A stretch of DNA of 64,000 bases from Bacteroidia bacterium (GCA_025996865.1 BNTV01000012.1:1-64000); one strand, 5' to 3'. Counted from the first letter of the stretch, positions 51,335 to 61,366 are shown. Notes: generated by a model not told the origin, from the letters alone. Made by a program: numbers and translations.

Positions 51335-52056
51335 AGATTTCAAACGTAAGCAGTTCGTGAAAAATTGCTTTTTGCTGTTTTGTACCTTTCCGAGGAACTG
51401 TTCAAACAGCCTGTTTTCCATCTCTTTGATGATTGCGTATGCAAAAATACAGACCTGTACATGCCCTTTTGTCTGCGCCGTATTGCGATGATACACCGGA
51501 CGAATACTTATGTTATCACTCTTTAAATCGCGAAACGCATGTTCTACCTGCTGACGGTAAAATATTTTGTCATCCGGCATTTGTCTATTACTTTGAAAAC
51601 CCTTTTCCTGTAACGGTCAAGGTCTTTTTCATCAAATGCAGTTTTCAGTTTTTTGTTTCGCCACCCAGGATTTTATCCCTGTTTTCAATATTCTTTTTTC
51701 TACGCTCTTCCCATGAACTTTCAACCGGTTTGAGCAGGTTATTTACTTTGGCTTTTTGATAATGGAGGAAATCCTTTTCGGACTCTTCCAATTCCTCGTT
51801 TACCGACAACACATAGCGCATATCTCCCTCTTGAACCTCGGCTAACTCCTTGCTGAACATATCCAACTGGAGGACTTTTCGCTCCATCAACTCCAATCAA
51901 GCCGATACATATTTGCATTTTGCCTTTTTTCTTGTCCCGATTGTATCCGAAAGCCGCCAATTCATTCTGGGTGCCCTCAAAATAAGTTATATGGATAACC
52001 GTAGTCAACACACTGCCCGACTGCAATATCTTTTTTGAGCAATAACTCTTCATCAC
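51329..52056 (-). pseudogene. Decayed IS1634/IS4-like transposase
   Basis: Three minus-strand stretches in different frames cover the gene. The N-side (to about 52056) has TYFEGTQNELAAFGYNRDKK, then GKMQICIGLI, the DDE-domain start. The middle (51645-51896) has ELAEVQEGDMRYVLSVNEEL. The C-side (51329-51580) has VEHAFRDLKSDNISIRPVYH, then GHVQVCIFAYAI. The last is the usual IS1634 end ('E-x-x-F-R-x-x-K-S...R-P-V-Y-H...G-H'). Frameshifts and deletions separate the pieces. No terminal inverted repeats were recognised, and the relic abuts the mfd stop. Confidence 0.75.
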
Positions 52057-52248
52057 CGGTTTTTAATGACCGCTCTATTGATATAACAAATAATTAAATA
52101 TGTTATAAAACATATTATTAGTTGCTACATTATGCCGTCTTCTTTTGACATCTATTTAATTGTTAGATAGTTGACGTAGCAAAATCCGATAAAAGATAAA
52201 TAATTATGAAAACCTATACATTAGACGAAGTTCAATTGAATAAAACAA

Positions 52249-52950
52249 TCATTTCCTCATAAAATAAGCCCGCTCTTCCGGCGGAAAATGCTCAATAGCA
52301 TACCGCAAAGCAGTCCTCGGCATATTTTTGTGATGTATTTTCAGGAAATCGACAAGCGTCTGCCGGTCTTTTTTCCCGACTTCCCGCAGCATCCAACCAA
52401 CCGCTTTGTGCATCAAATCGTGTTTATGGGTAAGCAGTTTTTCTGCAATAGCAAGCGTGTCATCAAATTGCCGGTATTTGATAAATATCCATGTTGAGAC
52501 AATGGCAATTCGCTGTTCCCAGAGATTATCGCTTTCAGCCAAACGGTATAATACGCTTCTGTCTTCCTTGTCTAATAAATACAAGCCGATTACGTCGCGG
52601 CAAGTGACATCGACCAAATCCCAATTATTGGCTTTACGGGCATTTTTCAGATAGAAATCGAAAATCTTTTTCCGCTCCGCTTCTTTGGCTTTCTTGAATT
52701 GTTTCATAAGAAAAAGAAGCCCGGTTAAACGGGCTTCGTGATATTCCGAATCCAAAAGAACCTGAATTTCATCAAAAAGAAGTGCGGGACTTCTTTTGAC
52801 GATGTCGCGAATTATCGGAACGACAATTCCAAGCATCACATCTCCTTCGGCATATTGTCCTTTTCCGGTCTTGAAAAAACCTTGGAGGAATTTTGCCTTT
52901 TCGGGATTGGCGACAGATAAAAGTTCCTGAAGAATAAATTCAGCATTCAT
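52249..52950 (-). CDS. DNA alkylation repair protein (AlkD family)
   Basis: This 233-residue protein is built of HEAT-like helical repeats and matches the AlkD type (VPIIRDIVKRSPALLFDEIQ; EARLTGLLFLMKQFKKA; NNWDLVDVTCRDVIGLYLLD with the key W and D residues). These glycosylases remove N3- and N7-alkylpurines without base flipping. It lies 4 bases downstream of the oadA-like gene on the same strand. The 190 bp between it and the IS relic hold only AT-rich sequence. Confidence 0.9.
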   Translation of the reverse strand: MNAEFILQELLSVANPEKAKFLQGFFKTGKGQYAEGDVMLGIVVPIIRDIVKRSPALLFDEIQVLLDSEYHEARLTGLLFLMKQFKKAKEAERKKIFDFYLKNARKANNWDLVDVTCRDVIGLYLLDKEDRSVLYRLAESDNLWEQRIAIVSTWIFIKYRQFDDTLAIAEKLLTHKHDLMHKAVGWMLREVGKKDRQTLVDFLKIHHKNMPRTALRYAIEHFPPEERAYFMRK

Positions 52951-52954
52951 AGTC

Positions 52955-54736
52955 CTAATTGATAAACGCTAATATTTCTCCTTTTTGAACTTCCTTCCCT
53001 TGGTTTGCGTACGTGCCGACAATGACTCCGTCATAACCGACAGGAACAGGTTCTATGCCATACACATTTTGGATATAACATAAATTATCGCCTTTTTTAA
53101 TACTTGCTCCCTCGAAAGGTGCAGTCGAAACATTCATCATATCATATTGCCAGAGTACTTGTCCTTTACATGGCGCATGTACGGGTTTTGCAGATGGATA
53201 TTCGGCGGTGATTTCTTCAAAGCTGAACATCGGAATTTCAATAACCGGCCGTTTGACGATAATCGGTGCATGGGCTTTTTCTTTGGCCTGTTCCAGTTCC
53301 TGGTTGAACCTGTTTTTGGCAGCTCCCGATTTCATGTCCCGGTATTGGCGTTCATGCATCGCAAATTCGAATAATTCTTCCTGATCGGGACCTTCATCCC
53401 AACCATTTGTTTTCATTTCTTCTTTAAAACGGTCTAATTCGTCGGGGAAAGCATCCTGCGGATTTCCTTCGTAAAATTCCAGTTTGTTTGCTTTCGCCAA
53501 TTCGACGATTTCAGGGGCTAAAGCACCGGGAAGGTTTCCCGTTTTTCCGAGAATCATATTCCAACTGTCTTTATCAATCATTGAGAAACGCGGTTCGTTT
53601 TTAGCTTCTGCAAAAATATTCATCAAAGCGATATTCTTAACGTATTGACTGAATGGTGTAACCAATGGCGGATAACCCAACATCGGCCATATAGATTCAA
53701 CTTCGTTGAACAGTCGGACAACCAAATTATTGAGCGAAACTTCCTTTTTCCCGTTTTGCTTGAGTGCGAGGTTTATCGCGTTGTGCATTCCTTTCAGGTC
53801 GGCCATCATCGAACCCATCATTCCTCCCGGAAGGCCGCAACCTACCAATAACGAAGTCATGGTTTTATTGCTCGGATCAATGAAATATCCCAGAAAATCG
53901 TCAATAAAACTTTGAGTCAACCGGCGCGCTTCCATATAGGCTTCCATATTGATGTCCGGCACCAAAAATCCGGCGTCTTTCAGCATGGCTTGAATGGTAA
54001 TTACATCGGGATGAACCATACCCCAAGACAGCGGTTCCATGGCTACGTCGATGTAATCAACGCCGTTATAAGCGGCCTCCAACATGGATGCAACGGAAAA
54101 TCCCGGTCCGGAATGTCCGTGGTATTGAATAAGAATTTTCGGATGGCGTTTTTTTATTTCTTTGATTATTTGTCCGTTGCTGTATGGGCGGCCGATTCCG
54201 GCCATGTCTTTCAAGCAAATTTCTTCAGCGCCTGCTTCAATCAGTTTATCCGCTAAATTTACGTAATAATCGACCGTATGGATGGGAGAATACGTGATAC
54301 ACAACGCCGCTTGAGGAATCATCCCGCCTTCTTTCGCATATTGAATCGACGGAATAATATTCCTCGGATCATTTAATCCGCAGAAAATGCGGGGGATGTC
54401 AACACCTTGCGCGTGCTTTACTTTGTACATTAATTTTCTGACATCGGACGGTACAGGGTTCATCCGCAATCCGTTCAGACCCCGGTCAAGCATGTGGGTT
54501 TGAATTCCTGCTTTGTTAAAAGGAGCGGTAAATTCGCGAACGGCGTGATTAGGGTTTTCTCCATATAGTAAATTTACTTGTTCAAAAGCTCCACCGTTAG
54601 TCTCGACTCTTGCAAAACAGCCCATGTCGATAATTACAGGAGCAATTTGTTTTAATTGGTCAACCCGGGGTTGATATTTACCGGAAGATTGCCACATGTC
54701 GCGGTATAACAAACTAAATTTGATTTCTTTAGCCAT
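52955..54736 (-). CDS. Oxaloacetate decarboxylase-alpha/pyruvate carboxylase-B-like protein, biotinyl lysine absent
   Basis: This 593-residue protein carries a carboxyltransferase domain (FSLLYRDMWQSSGKYQPRVD; IFCGLNDPRNIIPSIQYA; EICLKDMAGIGRPYSNGQII; IQYHGHSGPGF), a conserved PYC_OADA region (about 330-450), and a short biotinyl/lipoyl-like C-terminal domain. In that domain the expected E-A-M-K motif is replaced by Q-N-V-Y-G (in LCYIQNVYGIEPVPVGYDG), so no biotin-accepting lysine is present at the expected position. Either it acts with another biotin carrier or it does something else. It lies just upstream of alkD and is monocistronic or co-transcribed with it. Confidence 0.85.
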   Translation of the reverse strand: MAKEIKFSLLYRDMWQSSGKYQPRVDQLKQIAPVIIDMGCFARVETNGGAFEQVNLLYGENPNHAVREFTAPFNKAGIQTHMLDRGLNGLRMNPVPSDVRKLMYKVKHAQGVDIPRIFCGLNDPRNIIPSIQYAKEGGMIPQAALCITYSPIHTVDYYVNLADKLIEAGAEEICLKDMAGIGRPYSNGQIIKEIKKRHPKILIQYHGHSGPGFSVASMLEAAYNGVDYIDVAMEPLSWGMVHPDVITIQAMLKDAGFLVPDINMEAYMEARRLTQSFIDDFLGYFIDPSNKTMTSLLVGCGLPGGMMGSMMADLKGMHNAINLALKQNGKKEVSLNNLVVRLFNEVESIWPMLGYPPLVTPFSQYVKNIALMNIFAEAKNEPRFSMIDKDSWNMILGKTGNLPGALAPEIVELAKANKLEFYEGNPQDAFPDELDRFKEEMKTNGWDEGPDQEELFEFAMHERQYRDMKSGAAKNRFNQELEQAKEKAHAPIIVKRPVIEIPMFSFEEITAEYPSAKPVHAPCKGQVLWQYDMMNVSTAPFEGASIKKGDNLCYIQNVYGIEPVPVGYDGVIVGTYANQGKEVQKGEILAFIN

Positions 54737-54855
54737 ATTTCTAACTGATTTTTATTTTATTAAGACTTTCAACAAAATTTGTTAATAATTACACAAAGAT
54801 ATAACAAAAATTCGGTATATTCCATAATTATCTCATTAAATATTTCATAGAATCC

Positions 54856-55785
54856 TTATCTTCTGCCTGCTCCGGAAGAAGAAGATCTTGAACTTGAGCT
54901 TGAACCTGAGCTTCGACTCTGACTTTGACTCTGATTTGAACTGCTGTTGCTCTCTCTTACTCTACTTTCGCCGGAGGAAGATGACCTGCTTGCGTTTGAT
55001 CCGTTCTCATTTGACGACCTGCTTTCGTTGCTTCTCACAGTGCCGGAATTTTGTCTGTTATTATCCGGTTGAGTTCTGCTTGGAGTCGTTGTTGCCGGAG
55101 TCCGGCTTCCTTCCGGGTTTGATTGCCTTTGGGTTGAGGATTCCTTGCTTCTTTGGGTATTGCTTTCCCGTATCCGGATAGTTTCCTGTCTGTTGCGGTC
55201 CGTATTGGCGGGTTGAGTCGAATTACGGGTTTGCTGCTGATACTCCCTTGTAATGCGGGTTCGTTCGTTTTTCGGAGCGTCGTTGAAACGCGGTGAACTG
55301 CTATATCCTTTACTTCTGTATTCCGGTCTGTTGTCATAAGTATAAGCGTAGCCTCTACGGACATTGTTGCGCGGACGGTCATAATATACGGGACGTCCGT
55401 AGTAATCATATCTACCGTTGTAATATCCATAAGCGAATTGATGATTTCTCGGCAACCAACAGGCATCTATCCATCGGTAACCACTTCTGTAATATTCCCA
55501 ATAGCCGGGAATCCAGAAAGCGCCCGCATAAGGAGCTAATGCCCAATATCCTTGCGCCCAGACATATTCTCTGTAACGGTAATCCCATGTCCAATATCCG
55601 TCAACCCAGACGTAATCGGGACCCGGAGAAGCAATCATAGGAGTTTCAACGGTTAGTACAACATTCGGCGCCAAAGGAATTTCTGTGTATATTGAAACAT
55701 TAGGGCCTGCAACCATTTGGCTTGAAGTACAAGCGGTCATTATTATTAAAACGACCGACGCTAAAATTGTTAATCTTGTTTTCAT
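54856..55785 (-). CDS. YXWGXW-repeat lipoprotein with Ser/Arg-rich tail
   Basis: This 309-residue protein has a lipoprotein signal (SVVLIIMTACTSS), then three YxWxxGYW-like repeats (YVWVDGYWTW, YVWAQGYWAL, AFWIPGYWEY), the hallmark of the YXWGXW/BcpO-related family. The second half is low-complexity, rich in N, R, S and Q, which suggests a disordered, surface-exposed tail. The function is unknown. It lies in a cluster of genes transcribed in both directions and is divergent from the oxidoreductase gene. Confidence 0.85.
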   Translation of the reverse strand: MKTRLTILASVVLIIMTACTSSQMVAGPNVSIYTEIPLAPNVVLTVETPMIASPGPDYVWVDGYWTWDYRYREYVWAQGYWALAPYAGAFWIPGYWEYYRSGYRWIDACWLPRNHQFAYGYYNGRYDYYGRPVYYDRPRNNVRRGYAYTYDNRPEYRSKGYSSSPRFNDAPKNERTRITREYQQQTRNSTQPANTDRNRQETIRIRESNTQRSKESSTQRQSNPEGSRTPATTTPSRTQPDNNRQNSGTVRSNESRSSNENGSNASRSSSSGESRVRESNSSSNQSQSQSRSSGSSSSSRSSSSGAGRR

Positions 55786-55963
55786 AATTCTAAGAAAGTT
55801 AGGTGTTAAATACATTCTTTTATCTTATTTTTTAGACTTATAAGAATACGAATGGTTTAAATTTTATTGTGAATTGAAAAATTATACCTATATTTACGGC
55901 GCAATACACAAAAATTACATGCTTGAACTAAATATCATTTATTAATACATAAAAAGTTATATC

Positions 55964-57304
55964 ATGAAACGACGAGATTTTTTAACGAGTACGGCTTTAA
56001 TAGGAGCAAGCATGGGCATTGCCCCTTTGGGATTAGCCTCTTGTAGCAGTAAAGAAAAAGCAAAAACATTGACACCGGAAGAATTAGGGATGTATTCCTT
56101 TGTGGATATAGCCCCCGATGGAAAACCTTTAAAGGCGGCCTTAGTTGGTTGCGGTGACCGCGGAACCGGTGCTGCAACACAGTTTTTGAAGGCAGGACCT
56201 AACGTATCTATTATTGCTTTGGTTGATATTTTTCAAGACAGAATGGATGGTTGCCGTAACGTTTTGAAAGAAAAGCACAACAACGAGGTTCCGGATGCCA
56301 ATTGTTTCCTTGGATTCGATGCCTATAAAAAAGTATTGGAAATGCCGGACATTGATGTCGTGCTGCTTTGTACGCCTACTCACTTTCGTCCCGAACAGTT
56401 CAGAGCTGCCGTTGAAGCCGGCAAACATGTTTTTATGGAAAAACCTTGTGCCGTTGACCCAACCGGTATCCGGACGGTAATTGCAGCTGCCAAAATTGCC
56501 ACAACAAAAGGCTTGACGGTAATTACAGGAAACCAAAGACGTCATTCCAAAGCTTATTGGGAAGCATACGTACAGGTAAGAAACGGCGCTATCGGCGATA
56601 TTGTTTCCGGTTCCGCACATTGGGATCAAGGTGCGTGGTGGAACAAAAGAAAACGCCCGGAATGGAGCGATATGGAATACTGTATCCGTAACTGGTTCAA
56701 TATTAAATGGCTCAGTGGAGATCATATTCTTGACCAAGCGATTCATAACATCGACGTAGTAACTTGGTTCATGGGAATGCGTCCAACCAACGCCGCAGGT
56801 TTTGGCGGCCGCGCCCGGCGTTTAACCGGTGATATTTTCGATTTCTTCAGTGTTGATTACTACTACGAAAATAACCGTAAAATGTTGACAACAGCCCGTC
56901 AGATTGACGGATGCGAGGGAAATGTTTCCGAACAGATATATGGAACCAAAGGCATGTTCACAACCAAAGATGGCGTTCATTTAGAGGATTATAACGGGAA
57001 TGTTATCTGGAAATATGATTATGAAAAACAACCTGAGAAAAACCATTATGATCAGGAACATATCCATTTGGTAGAATCCATCCGGTTGGATAAGAAAATT
57101 AATCAAGCGGAAGACCTCGCTTATTCTACACTGATTGCTATTCAGGGACGGGAGGCTGCTTATACCGGAAAATCCGTTAGTTGGGATGAAATCATGGCTT
57201 CCGATTTGCGGTACGGTCCGGAAACGTATGCTTTGGGACCGTTGCCCGATTATCATGAAGGACAGGCTCCGGTTCCCGGAAAAGATCCCGGCGCTCCGAT
57301 GTAA
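55964..57304 (+). CDS. Gfo/Idh/MocA oxidoreductase, Tat-exported lipoprotein
   Basis: This 446-residue protein starts MKRRDFLTSTALIGASMG, a Tat-type signal with RR, followed by a lipobox-like LASC (Cys about 27). The Rossmann domain (LKAALVGCGDRGTGAATQFL) and the EKPCAVDPTGI motif with the catalytic lysine are present. It is probably anchored in the periplasm with bound NAD(P). Its neighbours are a sugar isomerase, another Gfo/Idh/MocA enzyme and a DUF1080 protein. The set looks like the periplasmic 3-keto-sugar pathway described in Bacteroides, in which a sugar hydroxyl is oxidised before the glycosidic bond is broken; this is inference. Confidence 0.9.
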   Translation: MKRRDFLTSTALIGASMGIAPLGLASCSSKEKAKTLTPEELGMYSFVDIAPDGKPLKAALVGCGDRGTGAATQFLKAGPNVSIIALVDIFQDRMDGCRNVLKEKHNNEVPDANCFLGFDAYKKVLEMPDIDVVLLCTPTHFRPEQFRAAVEAGKHVFMEKPCAVDPTGIRTVIAAAKIATTKGLTVITGNQRRHSKAYWEAYVQVRNGAIGDIVSGSAHWDQGAWWNKRKRPEWSDMEYCIRNWFNIKWLSGDHILDQAIHNIDVVTWFMGMRPTNAAGFGGRARRLTGDIFDFFSVDYYYENNRKMLTTARQIDGCEGNVSEQIYGTKGMFTTKDGVHLEDYNGNVIWKYDYEKQPEKNHYDQEHIHLVESIRLDKKINQAEDLAYSTLIAIQGREAAYTGKSVSWDEIMASDLRYGPETYALGPLPDYHEGQAPVPGKDPGAPM

Positions 57305-57311
57305 TATTTAT

Positions 57312-57340
57312 GTAGGGGCGTTGCGCGCAACGCCCCTTAC
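57312..57340. repeat. Palindromic repeat GTAGGGGCGTTGCG..., between convergent genes
   Basis: GTAGGGGCGTTGCG meets its reverse complement (one extra T). It lies 7 bases after the oxidoreductase stop and could end transcription from both sides, though there is no U-tract on either side. It also resembles a common dispersed repeat. Confidence 0.7.
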
Positions 57341-57352
57341 CATAAACCGTAT

Positions 57353-58333
57353 TTAAAAATTAGCATCAAACGCTATATCAGACGTTTCAAAATCTATCGC
57401 CTTAACCAGTTTGCAGGATTCTTCCGCTCCCTGCTCCCGGTTCATAGCGCTGTCTTCCCATTCGACGGAAAGCGGTCCTTTATATCCAATGGAATTCAGG
57501 GCGCGAATGATTTCTTCAAATTTTACTTTCCCTCGTCCCAAACTGCGGAAATTCCAATACCTCCGCGGATCGCCGAATGTAACGTGGCCTCCGAATACGC
57601 CGACTTGCCGGGGCGTGTCGCTCCAATACACGTCTTTCATGTGAACATGATAAATTCGTTTGGCGAAATGATAAATGAAATCAACGTAATCGACTCCCTG
57701 ATAAGCCAAATGGCTCGGATCGTAATTAAACCCGAAAGACGGGTGGTTACCGATTGCATCTAAGGCGCGTTGTGCGGAAAAGGTGTCGAAAGCGATTTCC
57801 GTAGGATGCACCTCGAGTGCAAACCGGATTCCCAATTTCTGAAATTCATCCATTATCGGCGTGAAACGGTCGGCAAAATCCTCATAACCTTTATCAATCA
57901 TTTGATCCGTTACGGGAGGAAAAGAATACAACAGGTGCCAGATTGAACTTCCGGTAAATCCGTTTACCGTGTCAATGCCCAGCGCTTTTGCCGCCCGGGC
58001 TGCCCGGATCAGCTCTTCGGCAGCGCGTTTTTTAACTTCTTCGGGATTGCCGTCGCCCCAGATGTAGTCCGGCAAAATATTTTGATGCCGTCCGTCAATG
58101 TTGTCGCAAATGGCTTGACTGGTCAGGTGGGCGGAAATAGCATACAGTTTCAAATCATATTTTGAAAGTAGATTTTTTATCCCCTGATAATAAGCCGGGT
58201 CGGTTTGCCGGACATCTAAATGAGCCGGAAGTCCAAGTTCCAAACCGTCGTATCCGAATGCTTTTGCTTTTTCACAAACGGTTTCTAAGGGGAGGTCTCC
58301 CCATTGTAATGTGCATAATGTTACTGGTCTCAT
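57353..58333 (-). CDS. Sugar phosphate isomerase/epimerase (xylose isomerase-like TIM barrel)
   Basis: This 326-residue protein has the pattern VTLCTLQWGDLPLETVCEKA, then FGYDGLELGLPAHLD, with FALEVHPTEIAFDTF, FGFNYDPSHLAYQGVDYVDF and YHVHMKDVYW (metal ligands His and Glu). There is no signal peptide, so it is cytoplasmic. It may rearrange a keto-sugar made by the neighbouring oxidoreductases. It is upstream of the second Gfo/Idh/MocA gene on the opposite side of a heptamer array and reads the same way. Confidence 0.85.
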   Translation of the reverse strand: MRPVTLCTLQWGDLPLETVCEKAKAFGYDGLELGLPAHLDVRQTDPAYYQGIKNLLSKYDLKLYAISAHLTSQAICDNIDGRHQNILPDYIWGDGNPEEVKKRAAEELIRAARAAKALGIDTVNGFTGSSIWHLLYSFPPVTDQMIDKGYEDFADRFTPIMDEFQKLGIRFALEVHPTEIAFDTFSAQRALDAIGNHPSFGFNYDPSHLAYQGVDYVDFIYHFAKRIYHVHMKDVYWSDTPRQVGVFGGHVTFGDPRRYWNFRSLGRGKVKFEEIIRALNSIGYKGPLSVEWEDSAMNREQGAEESCKLVKAIDFETSDIAFDANF

Positions 58334-58340
58334 AATTTAA

Positions 58341-58382
58341 TTGAAAATTGAAAGTTAAAAATTAAAAATTGAAAATTAAGAA
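58341..58382. repeat. Heptamer array TTRAAAA, six units, between two sugar genes
   Basis: Six 7-mers (TTGAAAA, TTGAAAG, TTAAAAA and so on) fill the whole gap between the isomerase ATG (58333) and the stop of the second Gfo/Idh/MocA gene (58384). Same period as the other arrays but different bases. Confidence 0.85.
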
Positions 58383-58383
58383 T

Positions 58384-59544
58384 TTATTCTATCCATTTTA
58401 CCCATTTCTTGCTATCGTCGTATCCGGCTGTTACTACCGTTTCAATAAACTGCATACCGCGAACGCCGTCATCTACCGTCGGGAAATCAAGCCATTCGGG
58501 TTTCGGTTGTTCTCCGTTGGTTTTTGCCCGAACCGTGTAGGCAAAATTCCGGTAAATATTGGCAAAAGCTTCCACGTAACCTTCCGGATGTCCACCCGGC
58601 GTGCGGGAATTGTATTTGGTAATATCGCTCACATAACCTGTTCCTACGCGAATCAATTCGGTGGGTCTATCGAGCCATTTGGCCAATAGGGTATTCGGTT
58701 CTTGTTCGTGCCATTCAAGACCGCCTTTTTCGCCATAAATCCGGATAGCGATGGCGTTTTCTTCGCCAACTGCAATCTGGGAAGCGAACAATACGCCGGT
58801 AGCGCCGTTGTCGAAACGCAACAAGGCTGCGCCGTCATCGTCAATGGGTCGTCCGGGAGCGAATGCTTTGATTTCGGCGCAAAGTTCGGTCACTTTCAAG
58901 CCGGAAATATATTCGGCCAAATGCCAGGCGTGAGTTCCGATATCGCCCATAGCGCCTGCTTTTCCCGAAAGTTTGGGATTGGTGCGCCAGCCGGCATTGT
59001 TTCCGCCTGCCAGTTCGATGCGGGTAGCCAACCAGCCTTGCGGATATTCTACATACACTTTACGTACTTTTCCGATATCGCCGCGAGCAATGCGTTCTTT
59101 GGCTTCTTTCACAGCGGGGAAAGCCGAATAGGTATGCGTCAACGCCAGAACCAGTCCGGTTTCTTCCACTTTCGCTTTCAACAATTTGGCTTCTTCCAAA
59201 CTGAAAGTGATGGGTTTGTCCACAACTACATGGAAGCCTCCTTCGAGCGCCAATATAGCCGGTTCGAAATGAAAGGCATTCGGCGTAACGATGGTGACAA
59301 AATCCATCCGTTCTTCTTTCGGAAGTTTGACTTCATTTTCAAACATTTCCTGATAAGTCTTGTAAATCCGGTTTTCGGGGAGAAAATACGATTTTCCCGA
59401 AGAAATAGAGATTTCCGGGTCAATACTGAAACAACCGCAAACCAATTCGATTTGGTTGTCCATAAAAGCGGCTAAGCGATGAATAGCGCCAATAAAGGCG
59501 TCGCTTCCACCACCAACCATTCCCATTCTAAGTTTTCTGTTCAT
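58384..59544 (-). CDS. Gfo/Idh/MocA oxidoreductase, cytoplasmic
   Basis: This 386-residue protein has the NAD(P)-binding [24 protein letters not shown] start (GGGSDAF), the catalytic block [16 protein letters not shown], and [19 protein letters not shown]. There is no signal peptide. It probably oxidises or reduces a sugar alcohol; the substrate is not known. It lies upstream of the isomerase gene, 51 bp away, and is divergent from the ThuA-DUF1080 gene. Confidence 0.9.
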   Translation of the reverse strand: MNRKLRMGMVGGGSDAFIGAIHRLAAFMDNQIELVCGCFSIDPEISISSGKSYFLPENRIYKTYQEMFENEVKLPKEERMDFVTIVTPNAFHFEPAILALEGGFHVVVDKPITFSLEEAKLLKAKVEETGLVLALTHTYSAFPAVKEAKERIARGDIGKVRKVYVEYPQGWLATRIELAGGNNAGWRTNPKLSGKAGAMGDIGTHAWHLAEYISGLKVTELCAEIKAFAPGRPIDDDGAALLRFDNGATGVLFASQIAVGEENAIAIRIYGEKGGLEWHEQEPNTLLAKWLDRPTELIRVGTGYVSDITKYNSRTPGGHPEGYVEAFANIYRNFAYTVRAKTNGEQPKPEWLDFPTVDDGVRGMQFIETVVTAGYDDSKKWVKWIE

Positions 59545-59725
59545 TTTGATAAATTTTTATTATAGTTTAATATATGCAACTTGCTGGTTCCGCACTATTA
59601 AAAAGATGCTTCTCTGGTTCGTCCCGCGGTATTTTTAAAAATTGCAAACAAAGTTAGGAAATATTTCATAAATTATACCTACTTTTGTCAAAAAATAATC
59701 ATTCATTAATATAATTAACTTTTTT

Positions 59726-61336
59726 ATGAAATCAAAAATTTATCAATTCATTTTTGTATTTGTATTTTTTACGGTTTCTTGTTTTCAAACACAGGCCGAT
59801 AATATTAAAACATTAATCGTCACCGGTCAGAACAATCACAACTGGCCTGTCAGTCATATTGTTTTGAAACAAATTCTGGAAAATTCCGGTTTATTTTCTG
59901 TTGATTTGGCTATTTCGCCCAAACAAGGAGCGGATATGAGTAATTTTATCCTTGATTTTAAGCAGTATCAATTGGTCGTTGTGGATTACAATGGAGACGC
60001 TTGGCCTGAAAAGACCAAAAAAAACTTTCTTGAATTCGCCAAAAACGGCGGAGGGATTGTTTTTTATCATGCAGCCAACAATGCTTTCCCCGAATGGAAA
60101 GAATTTAATGAAATCATCGCTTTAGGCGGATGGGGTGGCAGAAACGAAAAATCCGGCCCGTATGTTTATTGGGAGAATGGCGGTTTGGTTAAAAACACCG
60201 AAAAAGGCCCCGGCGGTTCGCACGGCGCTCAACACGAGTATGTTTTGAATAAAAGGAACACGACCCATCCGATTTTGGAAGGTCTGCCCAACCAATGGAA
60301 ACATGCTCAAGACGAACTTTACGACAGACTGAGAGGTCCCGGAAATATCCAGGACGTATTATATACTGCTTATGCGAATAAAGAAAAAGGGGGTTCCGGT
60401 CGCGAAGAACCGCTTCTTTTCACCGTTAATTATGGAAAAGCGCGTATTTTCCAAACCGCATTGGGACACGCAAGCCGAACTGTAGAAAACAATCCGGCCA
60501 TGCAGTGTACGGGATTTCAGGTTACGCTTTTGCGTGGTTGCGAGTGGGCTGCTACCGGAAAAGTGACACAAAAAGTGCCGGACGATTTCCCGACTGCCTA
60601 CAGAGCAACATTACGCAGAGATTACAAATACAAAGAATATCCGAAACCGGGAGAAATGAAACCTGATATGACGGAATTCTGGACACCTCAACCACCCATC
60701 GTTACGCCGGGTTCTGAAACGAAAAACGGTTATTTGACAGCGCCTTCCGATGCTATCGTATTGTTCGACGGAAAAAACCTTTCCCAATGGCAAAAACCCA
60801 ACGGAGAAGCAGCCGGTTGGTCGGTTCAAGACGGTGTAATTACGGTGGTGGCTTCTGCCGGAGATATTCGTACCAAAAGTGAATTCAAAGATTTCCAACT
60901 TCATATCGAATGGTCGTCTCCGACAGCTGTTTCGGGAAGCAGCCAGGGTCGCGGAAATAGCGGCGTTTATCTGCAAGGATTGTACGAAGTGCAAGTTTTG
61001 GATACTTACGAAAACGAAACTTATGCCAACGGTTCGGCAGGAAGTATTTACAAACAAAGTCCACCATTGGTAAACCCAATACGCAAACCCGGCGAATGGA
61101 ACGCTTACGATATTATCTTCACAGCGCCGACTTTCACCAAAGACGGAACATACAGAACGCCACCCACGGTTACGGTATTGTTCAACGGCGTTATCATTCA
61201 AAATCACGTCAGCATCCGGGGAACGACCGAATACATCGGACATCCCAGAGTGGTAAATCGTGACAGAGGGCCGATTCAATTGCAAACACATGGAAATGCT
61301 GTTAGATATCGTAATATTTGGATACGGGAATTATGA
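59726..61336 (+). CDS. ThuA-DUF1080 fusion, probable 3-keto-disaccharide hydrolase
   Basis: This 536-residue protein has a signal peptide (FIFVFVFFTVSCFQTQA). The N-terminal ThuA-like domain (KTLIVTGQNNHNWPVSHIVL; VFYHAANNAFPEWKEFNEII) is a class-I-glutamine-amidotransferase-like fold. The C-terminal DUF1080 domain (LFDGKNLSQWQKPNGEAAGW; GRGNSGVYLQGLYEVQVLD) is linked to 3-keto-glucoside hydrolysis in Bacteroides. It should act in the periplasm with the Tat-exported oxidoreductase at 55964. It has its own upstream region and converges on fhs. Confidence 0.88.
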   Translation: MKSKIYQFIFVFVFFTVSCFQTQADNIKTLIVTGQNNHNWPVSHIVLKQILENSGLFSVDLAISPKQGADMSNFILDFKQYQLVVVDYNGDAWPEKTKKNFLEFAKNGGGIVFYHAANNAFPEWKEFNEIIALGGWGGRNEKSGPYVYWENGGLVKNTEKGPGGSHGAQHEYVLNKRNTTHPILEGLPNQWKHAQDELYDRLRGPGNIQDVLYTAYANKEKGGSGREEPLLFTVNYGKARIFQTALGHASRTVENNPAMQCTGFQVTLLRGCEWAATGKVTQKVPDDFPTAYRATLRRDYKYKEYPKPGEMKPDMTEFWTPQPPIVTPGSETKNGYLTAPSDAIVLFDGKNLSQWQKPNGEAAGWSVQDGVITVVASAGDIRTKSEFKDFQLHIEWSSPTAVSGSSQGRGNSGVYLQGLYEVQVLDTYENETYANGSAGSIYKQSPPLVNPIRKPGEWNAYDIIFTAPTFTKDGTYRTPPTVTVLFNGVIIQNHVSIRGTTEYIGHPRVVNRDRGPIQLQTHGNAVRYRNIWIREL

Positions 61337-61366
61337 ATTGAATCAGGGTATTGTGGAGGATACGCA

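Noticed and set aside
51329..52056. An intact transposase gene
   Set aside because: The motifs fall in three frames with gaps, so the gene is broken.
58702..59475. A 257-residue plus-strand ORF
   Set aside because: It is the antisense frame of the Gfo/Idh/MocA gene, which has clear motifs; the plus-strand product is rich in Phe and Gly with no family match.
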